Under the pieces are notes generated by a model. That model had not been told where the DNA came from. It worked only from the letters and a program-made list of their open reading frames with translations, and made no database searches. This document shows positions 16,595-25,366 of a DNA stretch of 64,000 nt, piece by piece (position 1 is the first letter of the stretch; every line of letters begins with the position of its first letter). Location: contig NZ_JAROAV010000033.1 of the NCBI RefSeq assembly GCF_029439465.1, positions 1 through 64,000 of the forward strand, given 5' to 3'. This DNA comes from Luteipulveratus flavus (GTDB taxonomy: Bacteria; Actinomycetota; Actinomycetes; Actinomycetales; Dermatophilaceae). Position numbers and translations under genes: made by a program.

Positions 16595-19500
16595 TCAGCG
16601 CTTCGGCGACGGCGGCAGCGCACCCACCTCGGCCTGCGCCGACTCGCCGTGCCGCTCCTTCACGGCCTGCCAGGTGAAGGTGCGCAGGAGGTCCTCGCGG
16701 CCGTAGAACTGGTCCTCGATGAACGGGTAGACGCTGTAGGTCCAGATCCGCTGCAGCGCCTCGTCGTCCAGGCCCTCGGACATGAAGTGGCTGTGGCCGA
16801 TCTGCAGGTGCGGACCACGCAGCGCCTGCCGCAGCTCGGCGTTGACCCGGTCGACCACCCCGGCGACCCAGGCCGGGCCTTCGTGCTTGGTGAGCCAGCG
16901 TCCGAGCAGGCCCTCCATCGGACCCTCGTGCGGCATGAACGGCACGAAGTGGAAACGACGACGCAGCGCCGCGTCCACGAGGGCGATCGAGCGGTCGGCG
17001 GTGTTCATGGTGCCGATGAAATACAGGTTCGGCGGGAGCTCGAAGCCTTCGTCCGGGCGGTAGGAGGTCATCACGCTCTGCGAGCGGTACTCCAGCAGGA
17101 ACAGCAGCTCACCGAAGACCCGCGGCAGGTTCGCGCGGTTGATCTCGTCGATCAGCATGATGTGCGGCGTCGTCGGGTCGGCCTCGGCCGCCTCGACCAG
17201 CAGGGCCAGCGGACCCTTGCGCAGCTCGTAGACCATCTGACCGCCGGCGTCCAGCCGCGGCCGGAAGCCCTCGAAGAAGTCCTCGTAGGAGGTCGAGGGG
17301 TGGAACTGCACCACGGCCCGCTTGGTGGAGCTCGGCTGCAGCGCCGCCGCGAGCCGCTGGGCCAGGTAGGTCTTACCGGTGCCGGGCGGGCCGTAGAAGA
17401 TGATCTGCTTCTTGTCCTCCAGCAGGCCGTGCACCTCGCGCAGGAAGTCCTCGTCGACGAGCAGCTCGGCGGCCGCCTCGGCGATCAGGTCGCGCTCGGG
17501 GTCGGCGGCCGACTCACCCTGACGCAGCAGCCACAGCGCGAACTGCACCTGACCCCACGGGTCGCCCGGCAGCAGCGGCTCCAGCCGCGCCCGGAGCCGG
17601 TCGTTGGCGACCAGGTGCTGCTTGGCGCGCGACTGGCCGTCGGCGTCCGGCAGCTCGACGCCGAGCACCCGTGCCAGCGCGATCTTCCCGTCGGCGCCGC
17701 CGAGGGAGTAGATCGGCAGGAACCGGCCGGGATGGGTCACCGCGAGCGCCTTCATCACGACGGCCTCGCCGAGGCCGGTGACGCCGCCCTCGGGCGAGAG
17801 GATCTGCTCGATCCGGTCCCGGTCGTCGTCCTCTCCCCACAGCAGACTCTTCAGCCGGACCGCGAGACCGTCCAGCTCGGCGGCGTCCATCGCGGCGAGG
17901 CGGGCGTTGAAGACCGAGTTGGTGCCGGGGTGGCCGTACGCACGGCCGTTCAGCAGGCGACGGAAGGCGACCAGGTCGAAGGCGTCGAGTGCGGCGGGCT
18001 CGAGCGCCGCGGCGAGCGCGCGCCGCTGGTCCTGGTGCCAGGTGTCGCGCTCGGACGGGTAGGGCCGCTCGGCGACGAAACGCTCCAGCTGGGCCAGCAG
18101 GTCCAGGTCGAGCGGGCCGGTCGGCGTGGGCTCCTTGCCGCTCATCACCTCCACGAGCGGGGCGAGCGCCTTGACCGTCTCGATGATGTCGTCGGCGAAG
18201 TCCGCGCGGCCGAGCGCGTCGGGGTGTGACCACCAGCGGCCGACGAAGATGTCGCCGCCGGGGTAGGTGCGCTCCGCGGGGTGCACCCGGTCGGCGGAGG
18301 TGACCGGGCGGATCGTCAGGAACGTCATGTCGTCGGGCAGGAACCGCTCGACACGCTTGCCGATCTCCTCGTGACGCTGCGCGCTGCCCTGGCCGTCCCA
18401 CCCGGAGTGCAGACCGACGGCCACACCCGAGCGGGTGAGCCACATCCGAAAGCCCGGCGCGCTGGTACCGCCGGGCAGCGCCCAGGTGGAGTGCGCGTCG
18501 ACCCGGTACGGGGCGTCCTTGGAGATACCGGTACGGGCCTGCAGGTTGGTCTCGTGCAGCCGCAGGCCGGTCGCCTCCATGAGAGGGCCGAGCAGTGAAC
18601 GCACCGACAGCGTCGCGGCACCGCGCAGCTGCAGGGCCAGGCCGGCGGCCCGCGCCTCCTCGCCCGGGCTGGGGTAGCCGGTGCCCGGGTGGTAGTCCAT
18701 GAAGAGGGAGCCGGCCTCCTCGCAGATCTCCGGCATGGCCGTGCCGAGCCCGACGAAGGGCTGGCGGGAGGCGAGGTAGCCGACGACCCACTCGACGCGA
18801 CGGGGGTCGTCCGGCTCGAGCGCGTGGCACAGCTCGGCGTAGGCGATGTAGCGCTCGGCGTGCGTCAGGTGCCGGCCCATCCAGCCCAGCGTCTGGAAGG
18901 TGTCGGCCCCCTGCGGCCACAGCGCCGGCCAGGTGGACCCGCCGTCGGTCGACCAGAACACCGACAGGACCGTCGGGATCCGCGAGGCGTCCGGGCCACC
19001 GCTGCCGATGAACTCCTGGACGGCCCGGATGCGGGTCGCCGCCTGCTCCTCGTCCTCCGGGGTCAGCGTGACGTCGACCAGCAGGTCGGCGAGGTCCCGC
19101 TCCCGACCGGACGTGTGCGCCATCAGCTGCCCCAGCCACGTCGGAGCGGTCTGGCTGAGCGCGGAGTACGGGCCGGGCCGACGCGACCAGACCGAGGCCT
19201 GCTCGACGAACGCCTGGACGTCGCGGGTCAGCGCGAGCTCCTTGAGGATCGCGCGCGCCTCCTCGTCACGCTCGGCGCGGTGGTTCTCCCCCGCCTGTAG
19301 GAGCGTCTGCGCCGCTGGGTCGGCCTTGACCGTCTCGCAGACCAGCTCGTACGTGGTCTTCCAGCGCTTGATGTCGAGCTGGCGCTGCGGGTTCGGGCGC
19401 GACGCGTGATGGGTGCTCTTGACCGCGAAGCCGATGTCGTGGAGGTGGCCGGCGACCGCGCTCAGGTCGTTTGGCATCGACAGCGGCGTCAGCGCGCCGA

Positions 19501-19690
19501 ACTCCGGGCGCGCGAAGCCGTGCGCTGCCGCGGTCAGTGCGGGGACGTCGTAGGGCCGACCCTCGTGGACCAGCAGATGCTCGTCGGTCGGACTGAAACC
19601 GTACGAATCGAGGAATGCCCCTCGCCCCTGTGCGTCGAACTCGTTGATGGCTGCGAGCACGTCGTCTCGCGTGATGTCGGCCAGGGCCAC
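16595..19690 (-). CDS. McrB-like AAA+ GTPase with a very long N-terminal region
   Basis: The 1031-residue product has an McrB-type AAA+ motor in its last 280 residues: Walker A YGPPGTGKTYLAQRL (about 763-777), Walker B MLIDEINRANLPRVFGELL (near 841), and the McrB signature MNTADRS (near 894) with ALRRRFHF after it. The first 730 or so residues are unusual for McrB. They include a segment around 430-570 (WLTRSGVAVGLHSGW, YPGGDIFVGRWW) that may be an MrcB_N/DUF3578-like recognition domain, plus a region with no family I know. The start is GTG at 19690 with GGAG nine bases upstream. It forms an operon with the McrC gene. Confidence 0.88.
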   Translation of the reverse strand: MALADITRDDVLAAINEFDAQGRGAFLDSYGFSPTDEHLLVHEGRPYDVPALTAAAHGFARPEFGALTPLSMPNDLSAVAGHLHDIGFAVKSTHHASRPNPQRQLDIKRWKTTYELVCETVKADPAAQTLLQAGENHRAERDEEARAILKELALTRDVQAFVEQASVWSRRPGPYSALSQTAPTWLGQLMAHTSGRERDLADLLVDVTLTPEDEEQAATRIRAVQEFIGSGGPDASRIPTVLSVFWSTDGGSTWPALWPQGADTFQTLGWMGRHLTHAERYIAYAELCHALEPDDPRRVEWVVGYLASRQPFVGLGTAMPEICEEAGSLFMDYHPGTGYPSPGEEARAAGLALQLRGAATLSVRSLLGPLMEATGLRLHETNLQARTGISKDAPYRVDAHSTWALPGGTSAPGFRMWLTRSGVAVGLHSGWDGQGSAQRHEEIGKRVERFLPDDMTFLTIRPVTSADRVHPAERTYPGGDIFVGRWWSHPDALGRADFADDIIETVKALAPLVEVMSGKEPTPTGPLDLDLLAQLERFVAERPYPSERDTWHQDQRRALAAALEPAALDAFDLVAFRRLLNGRAYGHPGTNSVFNARLAAMDAAELDGLAVRLKSLLWGEDDDRDRIEQILSPEGGVTGLGEAVVMKALAVTHPGRFLPIYSLGGADGKIALARVLGVELPDADGQSRAKQHLVANDRLRARLEPLLPGDPWGQVQFALWLLRQGESAADPERDLIAEAAAELLVDEDFLREVHGLLEDKKQIIFYGPPGTGKTYLAQRLAAALQPSSTKRAVVQFHPSTSYEDFFEGFRPRLDAGGQMVYELRKGPLALLVEAAEADPTTPHIMLIDEINRANLPRVFGELLFLLEYRSQSVMTSYRPDEGFELPPNLYFIGTMNTADRSIALVDAALRRRFHFVPFMPHEGPMEGLLGRWLTKHEGPAWVAGVVDRVNAELRQALRGPHLQIGHSHFMSEGLDDEALQRIWTYSVYPFIEDQFYGREDLLRTFTWQAVKERHGESAQAEVGALPPSPKR

Positions 19691-19774
19691 AGCAGTGCAC
19701 TCCGATGGAAGATCAAGGGGGGTTGGTCGCCTAGGCTCACCAGCGTATGTGATGTGACTCAGGAGTATGACGGA

Positions 19775-20440
19775 GTGTGGCAAGTGGACGTAAAGCCTTC
19801 TCGGGGACGCTACTTCGGCGGCACCTTCCCGCCTGACACGGTGACGTTCGCCGGCGCGATCGCCCTGAAGGTGGCGACCGGCGTCGACACGCGCGAGGCC
19901 CTCGTCGCGGGCTTCAGCGAGATCGGCGCGGAGATGAGCTCCTACTTCCCGGAGCCGGCCATGGACGGGGCCGACGTCGAGCGCCTCGTCGACCTGGTGA
20001 TCCGGGACCACAACGCGCAGGTCACCAGTGCCTCGCGTGACGCCATCGCGCTGCTGGACGCGTTCCACGCCATGAGTATCCGCGGCATCGTCTACTCCTT
20101 CGCCGAGGCCGGTGACACTCAGACCGCGCTGGAGGACATCGGCGACTCCGCTCGCGAGCTGGTGGAGCACGGCGTCGGCGTGCGCGGCTACTGCTTCGCC
20201 CACGCCGTCGACACCGACGAGCTGATCATGAACGGCCAGCTCGCCCTGGGCTACGGCATCTTCGCCGAGTCGGGCAGCATGCCCGAGGAGATCGGCCGGG
20301 ACATCGCGCAGGTCCTGCGCGAGCACGGCCTCACCGTCCGGCCGCACCTGTCGGCCGAGCAGCGCCTGATCGTCGGCCCGATGGTCTACGAGCTCCCGTA
20401 CGAAGGCATGGACATCCCGGCGCCGGACGAGGAGCTCTAG
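19775..20440 (+). CDS. Hypothetical protein divergent from the McrBC pair
   Basis: The 221-residue acidic product starts at a GTG (19775) with AGGAG nine bases before it; GTG 19784 is an alternative. Two patterns stand out: YFGGTFPPDTVTFAGAIALK near the N-terminus and GVRGYCFAHAVDTDELIMNG in the middle. The latter loosely recalls DUF6891-type proteins, but I cannot confirm that. No signal peptide or membrane segment is seen. It is transcribed away from the McrB gene across an 84-bp gap, so the two may share a control region. Its stop overlaps the stop of the convergent gene by 4 nt. Confidence 0.7.
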   Translation: MWQVDVKPSRGRYFGGTFPPDTVTFAGAIALKVATGVDTREALVAGFSEIGAEMSSYFPEPAMDGADVERLVDLVIRDHNAQVTSASRDAIALLDAFHAMSIRGIVYSFAEAGDTQTALEDIGDSARELVEHGVGVRGYCFAHAVDTDELIMNGQLALGYGIFAESGSMPEEIGRDIAQVLREHGLTVRPHLSAEQRLIVGPMVYELPYEGMDIPAPDEEL

Positions 20441-20865
20441 GCCGAGCGGGGCAACGGCTCCGGGAGGCGCACGATGTCGCCGTGCGTCACGACGTACGTC
20501 GCGAGCAGGCGGGCCTCGGCCTGGACGGCGAGGTCGATGACCGCCTGGTGCCAGGCCCGGTCGCTGTCGCTGATCGCGCTGTAGCCGGCGCGCGCGACCG
20601 CGACGACGAGGCTGCGAACACCCGCCGCGTCGAGCACTCCCGCGAGGCGGGGCAGGACCGCGCCGGCCTCGACGCTGTGGTCCACGCCGCCGAGGGTGAG
20701 CGCGAGCGGCTGGATCAGCCGCGCGTGCTCGTCGCACAGCAGCAGGAAGATGCATCCCGCCTCTCGTTCCTCGGCGCCGATGTAGGCCTCCAGTGCGGCG
20801 GTCGCGTGGTCCGGGTCGTCCAGGGGGCGATCACCGCAGGGGTCGGGACGGTCGTCGAGTCTCAT
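20437..20865 (-). CDS. Hypothetical protein
   Basis: This 142-residue acidic protein begins MRLDDRPDPCGDRP and has an alpha/beta-looking body (AGCIFLLLCDEHARLIQPLAL, GVRSLVVAVARAGYSAISDSDRAWH) and a terminal VVTHGDIVRLPEP. The SDSDRAWHQ stretch near a beta strand weakly recalls JAB/RadC-like deaminase folds, but the metal-binding His-x-His pattern is absent, so I do not assign it. The coding sequence is consistent in length and codon use with its neighbours. It is divergent from the P450 gene (91 bp between the starts). Confidence 0.65.
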   Translation of the reverse strand: MRLDDRPDPCGDRPLDDPDHATAALEAYIGAEEREAGCIFLLLCDEHARLIQPLALTLGGVDHSVEAGAVLPRLAGVLDAAGVRSLVVAVARAGYSAISDSDRAWHQAVIDLAVQAEARLLATYVVTHGDIVRLPEPLPRSA

Positions 20866-20924
20866 GCCCGCAGCGTGGCCGATCTGCTCGGGACGCCTCG
20901 GCGGTTGTCCACAGCCGCTACGGT

Positions 20925-20936
20925 CTACATCTGTAG
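20925..20936 (+). promoter_or_regulatory. BlaI/CopY-like palindrome upstream of the P450 gene
   Basis: CTACATCTGTAG is a 5-bp inverted repeat with a 2-bp spacer lying 20 bp before the P450 ATG. It contains the TACA-NN-TGTA core of BlaI/MecI/CopY-family operators; the 16-mer at 20923-20938 matches the TACTACATATGTAGTA consensus at 12 positions. No BlaI-type gene is in the window. Confidence 0.45.
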
Positions 20937-20956
20937 TGGACCGTGAGGAGCGTCAC

Positions 20957-22441
20957 ATGTCGAGCAACTGGCCGCATCTGGACCTGCCCCACCCGCCGGG
21001 ACGTCGTCCGGTCATCGGCGACCTGCTGACCGTCCGGCCGCCGCGACCCCTGCAGAACCTGCTCCTCGCCGGCGAGGGCCTCGGTCCGATCTTCGAGATC
21101 CGCCTCGCCCGCCAGAAGATGGTCTTCGTCCAGGACACCGCGCTGGCCCGGGAGCTGTGCGACGAGTCGCGGTTCGAGAAGAAGCTCCCGCCCGGCCTGG
21201 TCGCCCTGCGGGAGAGCGCCGGCGACGGGCTGTTCACCGCGTACTCGGACGAGCCGAGCTGGTCGCTGGCGCACGACCTGCTGCGGCCGGCGTTCACCAA
21301 GGAGGCCATGCGGCGCTACCACGACGTCATGAACGCGGTGTGCGACGAGCTCATCACCTACTGGGACGCCCAGGACGGGCCGGTCGACGTCTCCCCCGCG
21401 CTGACCAAGATGACGCTGGAGACGATCGGCCGGACGTCGTTCAGCACCACTTTCGACTCCTTCGCCAGCGCCCACGAGCATCCGTTCGTGACCGCGATGG
21501 TCCAGTCGCTGCGCCGGGGCCAGCGGCGCGGCGCCCTCGCCGCTCTCCCCGGCGGGTCGCTCCTGCTGCGCCGGGGTGCCAAGGCGTTCGAGCAGCACCG
21601 GGCGTACGTCGCGACCACGCTGGACGGGATCGTCCGGTCACGGATCGCCGACGCCGACAGCTCCACCAGCGACCTGCTCGGCCTGATGCTGCACTCCGCG
21701 CACGAGCAGTCCGGCGAGCGGCTGGACCCGGTCAACATCCGGTTCCAGATCAACACCTTCCTCGTCGCCGGGCACGAGACCACCTCGGGCGCCCTGTCCT
21801 TCGCGCTGCACTTCATGACGCGGGACCCGGCCGTCCTCGCCCGGGCGCAGGCGGAGGTCGACGCCGTCCTCGGGTCCGACCCCACCGCCGTCCCGGCGTA
21901 CGAGCAGGTCGCCAAGCTGCGGTACGTCCGCCGTTGCCTGGACGAGGCGCTGCGGCTGTGGCCGACCGCGCCCGCCTTCACGCGCGGCCCGCGGACCAGC
22001 ACGGTGCTCGGCGGCCGCTACCCGATGCGGTCGGACGACTGGGCGACCGTCCTGATCCCGGCGGTCCATCGCGACCCGCAGGTATGGGGCGAGGCGGCGG
22101 AGACGTACGACCCGGACCACTTCCTGCCGGCGCGGGTGCGGGCCCGCCCGGCGCACACCTACTTCCCCTTCGGCGTCGGCGAGCGCGCCTGCATCGGTCG
22201 GCAGTTCGCCTTGCACGAGGCGGTGTTCGTGCTCGCCCGGCTGCTGCACCGCTACGACATGACGCCCGATCCCGACTACGAGCTCGAGGTGTCCGAACGG
22301 CTCACGCTGATGCCGGTCGCCTTCCGGCTCGGGCTGAGCCGCCGGACGCCGGGAGGTGGCGAAGCCTCACCCGCCGTCGAGCCCGAGCCAGAGGTCGCCG
22401 AGGCGGGCCGGGCGGGGTGCCCGGTCGCTCACTCCGCCTGA
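20957..22441 (+). CDS. Cytochrome P450 (CYP102-like haem domain)
   Basis: The 494-residue P450 has the oxygen-activating I-helix motif FLVAGHETTSG, the K-helix EALRLWP with the ExxR pair, and the haem loop FPFGVGERACIGR with its Cys ligand. The N-terminus (LDLPHPPGRRPVIGDLL, GPIFEIRLARQKMVFV) and spacing resemble the haem domain of CYP102-type fatty acid hydroxylases, but no fused reductase follows. The protein stops after a short acidic linker ending GCPVAHSA. Electrons must come from a separate reductase not seen here. The ATG at 20957 has GAGGAG upstream. The substrate is unknown. Confidence 0.92.
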   Translation: MSSNWPHLDLPHPPGRRPVIGDLLTVRPPRPLQNLLLAGEGLGPIFEIRLARQKMVFVQDTALARELCDESRFEKKLPPGLVALRESAGDGLFTAYSDEPSWSLAHDLLRPAFTKEAMRRYHDVMNAVCDELITYWDAQDGPVDVSPALTKMTLETIGRTSFSTTFDSFASAHEHPFVTAMVQSLRRGQRRGALAALPGGSLLLRRGAKAFEQHRAYVATTLDGIVRSRIADADSSTSDLLGLMLHSAHEQSGERLDPVNIRFQINTFLVAGHETTSGALSFALHFMTRDPAVLARAQAEVDAVLGSDPTAVPAYEQVAKLRYVRRCLDEALRLWPTAPAFTRGPRTSTVLGGRYPMRSDDWATVLIPAVHRDPQVWGEAAETYDPDHFLPARVRARPAHTYFPFGVGERACIGRQFALHEAVFVLARLLHRYDMTPDPDYELEVSERLTLMPVAFRLGLSRRTPGGGEASPAVEPEPEVAEAGRAGCPVAHSA

Positions 22442-22468
22442 CGACCGGGTGAGTCCGACGTGTCGCCG

Positions 22469-23335
22469 CTACTCGCACGCCGAGCCGTCGTGGTCGCGGT
22501 CGAGCGCGTCGCGGTAGCCGGGGTCACCCGGGTGCAGCGGCGCCTTGCCGGCGTCGCGGACCGCCGTGCAGTTCGCGTAGTAGACGTCGCCACCGCCCAC
22601 CAGCGGACGCGGCGCGACGGTGGGCTGCGCCTCGCGTGCACCACCGCCGTACGGCTCGCAGGCGACGCCGTCGCCGTCACGGTCGAGGCCGGCACGGAAG
22701 CCGGGGTCGCCGCGGTGCAGCGGAGCCTTCCCAGCGGCCCGCACCGCGGCGCAGCCGGCGTAGTGAACCCCTGCGGGCTGCCGGGGCGCAGCCTCTGGCA
22801 CGAGTGGGGCGACCCGCGTGGCCGAGGTCGTGACGTGCTGCTTCGGCCGGGAGGTGGGACGAGGCGGTGACGTACGCCGGGGGGTCGGTGTGGCGGGCGC
22901 CGGCGACGTCTGCTGTGCAGTCTTCGCCGGCGGTGCGCTCTGGACCGGTTCAGCGGCCGACGTCGTCGCGGCGGGCGCTGCGGCGGCCGGCGTCGCGGTG
23001 CCGGACAGAGGTTGCGCGTTCCTGACGGGGCGGTCGTCACCATTCGCGGCGTGACCCGCCGCAGCCAGCATCAGCACGACGGCCAGGACGGCGAACCGCT
23101 TGCGCTGCCACCATGGTCGACCCGCGGACGCGAGCTCCTGGGCGCCGGGACCGCCGCTCGTCGCGGCTGCCTGCTCCGGGACGACCGTCGTCGCCCACGC
23201 GCTCGTCCGCGGGTCCCCCGTGGGCTGATCCGCCCACGGGCGGGTGGCTGCGGTCCACTGGCCCCCGTCCCAGTAGCGCAGCTGGTGTGCATCGTGCGGG
23301 TCGGCGTACCAACCCGGAACAGGCATCGTCGACAT
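22469..23335 (-). CDS. DUF2510 / double Excalibur-domain membrane protein
   Basis: The 288-residue product opens with a DUF2510 domain (PGWYADPHDAHQLRYWDGGQW), followed by one membrane segment (RFAVLAVVLMLAAAGHA) and a long Ala/Pro/Thr linker. Two Excalibur calcium-binding repeats end the protein: YAGCAAVRAAGKAPLHRGDP with LDRDGDGVACE, and YANCTAVRDAGKAPLHPGDP with LDRDHDGSACE. The DxDxDG loops are EF-hand-like. The linker and both repeats should lie outside the cell. The two repeats are close in sequence, so they arose by duplication. A role at the cell surface is inferred. Confidence 0.88.
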   Translation of the reverse strand: MSTMPVPGWYADPHDAHQLRYWDGGQWTAATRPWADQPTGDPRTSAWATTVVPEQAAATSGGPGAQELASAGRPWWQRKRFAVLAVVLMLAAAGHAANGDDRPVRNAQPLSGTATPAAAAPAATTSAAEPVQSAPPAKTAQQTSPAPATPTPRRTSPPRPTSRPKQHVTTSATRVAPLVPEAAPRQPAGVHYAGCAAVRAAGKAPLHRGDPGFRAGLDRDGDGVACEPYGGGAREAQPTVAPRPLVGGGDVYYANCTAVRDAGKAPLHPGDPGYRDALDRDHDGSACE

Positions 23336-23472
23336 GACGAAGTCCCCCCAGTCGTGTGCGGTGCTGCCGGTCCCCCGATGGCAGATGACTGAAGGTAAGG
23401 CGTCCTCATCGCAGCACCGCGTGGTTCACCCCGTTCATTCGCGACGTGGACCGAACCGCAAGAACTGCGGCG

Positions 23473-24669
23473 TCAGGCGATGGAGCGCAGGCGGATGGTC
23501 TCCGGCATCTGCCGCAGCTCGGCCAGCACCTCGTCCGACAGGCCCTGGGAGACATCCGTGACGACGTACCCGGCGTGGCCGTGCGTCCCGAGCATCTGGC
23601 CGTCGATGTTGACGCCGTGCTCGGCCAGCACGCTGTTGACCTTCGCGAGCACACCGGGCGTGTTGGTGTGGAAGTGCATGAGCCGGGAGCCCTCGCTGCG
23701 CGGCGGCACGTTGAGCGAGGGAAGGTTGACGTTCAACGTGGTGCTGCCCTGCTGGACGTAGTCCCGCAGCTTGGTGGCGACGAACCGGCCGATGTCCTCC
23801 TGCGCCTCCTCGGTCGAGCCGCCGATGTGCGGGGTGAGCACGACGTTGGGGATGCCCTGCAGCGGCGACTCGAACGCGTCGCCGCGCTTCTTCGGCTCCA
23901 CCGGGAAGACGTCCACCGACGCACCGGCGATGTGACCGCTCAGGAGGTTCTCGCGCAGCGCCTCGTAGTCGACGACGAACCCGCGCGAGAGGTTCAAGAA
24001 GAGCGACCGCGGGCGCATCCGGGCGAACTGCTCGGCCCCGAAGAAGCCGGCGTTGCGGTCGCGTCCGTCGACGTGCAGGGTCACGACCTCGGCGACCTCC
24101 AGCAGCTCGTTCAGGCTGGAGCAGCGGCGGGCGTTGCCGAGCGCGAGCTTGTCGTCGGTGTCGTAGAAGTAGACCTGCAGGCCCAGCATCTCCGCCACGA
24201 CCGAGAGCTGGGAGCCGATGTTGCCGTACCCCACGATGCCCAGCCGGCGACCGCGGATCTCGTGGCTGCCGGTGGCGTTCTTCTCCCACACCCCGTCGTG
24301 CAGCGCTCGGTCCTTCTCGGTGAGCCGCCGCGCCATGACGATGATCTCGGCGATCGCCAGCTCCACCACCGAGCGGGTGTTGGAGAAGGGCGCGTTGAAC
24401 GCGACGATGCCGCGCTCGGCCGCGTCCGACAGCGCGATCTGGTTGGTCCCGATGCAGAACGCCCCGATCGCCTGCAGGCTCGGGGCATGGGCCAGCACCC
24501 GTGGCGTGATCTCGGTCTTGGACCGGATGCCGACCATGTCGATGCCGTCCAGGGCGGCGATCAGCTCGTCCTCGTCCAGGGCACCGGCGTGCGTCTTCAC
24601 GTCGATGCCGGCGTCGGTCAGCAGCGTCTCCGCCAACGGGTGCACGTTCTCCAGCAGCAAGGCCTTCAC
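23473..24669 (-). CDS. serA: D-3-phosphoglycerate dehydrogenase
   Basis: This 398-residue enzyme catalyses the first step of serine synthesis. The NAD-binding motif GIVGYGNIG is at 144-152. The catalytic region includes FLNLSRGFVVD, then DVFPVEP, and the His in LTPHIGGSTEEA. A C-terminal ACT domain (MHFHTNTPGVLAKVNSVLAE, then QMLGTHGHAGYVV) probably binds serine. The length and FCIGTNQIAL motif place it with the short E. coli-type SerA rather than the ~530-residue form common in actinobacteria. The start is the GTG at 24669 with GAGG before it; the frame extends upstream without family similarity. Confidence 0.93.
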   Translation of the reverse strand: MKALLLENVHPLAETLLTDAGIDVKTHAGALDEDELIAALDGIDMVGIRSKTEITPRVLAHAPSLQAIGAFCIGTNQIALSDAAERGIVAFNAPFSNTRSVVELAIAEIIVMARRLTEKDRALHDGVWEKNATGSHEIRGRRLGIVGYGNIGSQLSVVAEMLGLQVYFYDTDDKLALGNARRCSSLNELLEVAEVVTLHVDGRDRNAGFFGAEQFARMRPRSLFLNLSRGFVVDYEALRENLLSGHIAGASVDVFPVEPKKRGDAFESPLQGIPNVVLTPHIGGSTEEAQEDIGRFVATKLRDYVQQGSTTLNVNLPSLNVPPRSEGSRLMHFHTNTPGVLAKVNSVLAEHGVNIDGQMLGTHGHAGYVVTDVSQGLSDEVLAELRQMPETIRLRSIA

Positions 24670-24731
24670 GACCTCATCTTCGCAAGCCCGGCGGGGACCG
24701 CGGCAAACGTGTCCGTTCTGCGGTCGGCCAC

Positions 24732-25325
24732 TCAGCGCAGGGCCAGCAGGACGCGCAGCGCCTCGCTGCAGTGCTCCACCAGCTCGGACGAGGGCGTGCG
24801 CCGCTGCGGCGCGGCCTCGCTCCACTGCAGGGCACGGTCCTCGACGTAGGCGACCCACCCGTGCACGACCGGCGCCCGCGCCTCCGGCAGCTCCAGCGCG
24901 GATGCGACCAGGCGCGCCACCGCCATCCGCAGCCCGAGCGCGAGGTCTTCGTCGCCGCCGACCGGGCCACGGCCGTGCACCAGCGCCAGGTAGGACTCGC
25001 GGCGCCGGCCGATCTGCTCGACGTACCGGTGGAGCAGCTGCTCCAGCGCGGCGTCGCCGCTCACGCCGTCGTCCGGGGCGATGGTGCGCAGCACCCGGCG
25101 CCCGGCGGCCGCGACGACGGCGGCGTAGAAGTCGTTCTTCGTCGGGAAGTAGTGGAACAGCAGACCGCGGGAGATGCCCGCCTCGGCGGCGACCTCGTCG
25201 ATCGGCAGGTCCTGGATCGGCCGCTCGACCAGCCGGCGCAGACCGATCCCCACCAGCTGACGCCGACGCTCGTCCGGGCTCAGGCGACTGCGCGCGCGAC
25301 CAGCACTCGGGACCGATTCCTGCAT
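24732..25325 (-). CDS. TetR family transcriptional regulator
   Basis: The 197-residue regulator has an N-terminal TetR helix-turn-helix (DEVAAEAGISRGLLFHYF, then TKNDFYAAVVAAA) and a diverse C-terminal ligand domain. I chose the ATG at 25325 because the earlier ATG at 25337 lies within the operator palindrome; on the minus strand a -10 (AATGCT) ends 7 nt before 25325, which fits a leaderless transcript. It is divergent from the acyl-CoA dehydrogenase operon and very probably represses it and itself through the shared palindrome. The ligand may be an acyl-CoA. Confidence 0.9.
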   Translation of the reverse strand: MQESVPSAGRARSRLSPDERRRQLVGIGLRRLVERPIQDLPIDEVAAEAGISRGLLFHYFPTKNDFYAAVVAAAGRRVLRTIAPDDGVSGDAALEQLLHRYVEQIGRRRESYLALVHGRGPVGGDEDLALGLRMAVARLVASALELPEARAPVVHGWVAYVEDRALQWSEAAPQRRTPSSELVEHCSEALRVLLALR

Positions 25326-25329
25326 GTTA

Positions 25330-25344
25330 TTGAGCATTGCTCAA
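25330..25344. promoter_or_regulatory. TetR-type operator palindrome
   Basis: TTGAGC-ATT-GCTCAA is a perfect 6-bp inverted repeat with a 3-bp centre in the 41-bp gap between the divergent starts. It overlaps the -10 of the regulator and the -35 of the operon, the classic position for repression of both. Confidence 0.7.
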
Positions 25345-25359
25345 CACGTGGGCTACGGT
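25330..25359 (+). promoter_or_regulatory. Leaderless promoter of the acyl-CoA dehydrogenase operon
   Basis: TTGAGC (25330-25335), an 18-bp spacer and TACGGT (25354-25359) are followed after 7 nt by the ATG at 25367, with no ribosome-binding site. Confidence 0.55.
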
Positions 25360-25362
25360 CAA
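25333..25362 (-). promoter_or_regulatory. Leaderless promoter of the TetR gene
   Basis: On the minus strand TTGACC (complement of 25357-25362), an 18-bp spacer and AATGCT (complement of 25333-25338) are followed after 7 nt by the ATG at 25325. The two promoters interleave almost symmetrically. Confidence 0.5.
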
Positions 25363-25366
25363 CGCC

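Noticed and set aside
16595-20755. McrB frame extended to 1386 residues
   Set aside because: The extra N-terminal part overlaps the divergent gene at 19775 and has antisense composition; GTG 19690 has a ribosome site.
22469-23335. Reading the plus-strand frames here as genes
   Set aside because: The minus-strand protein has DUF2510 and two Excalibur repeats; plus-strand frames have none.
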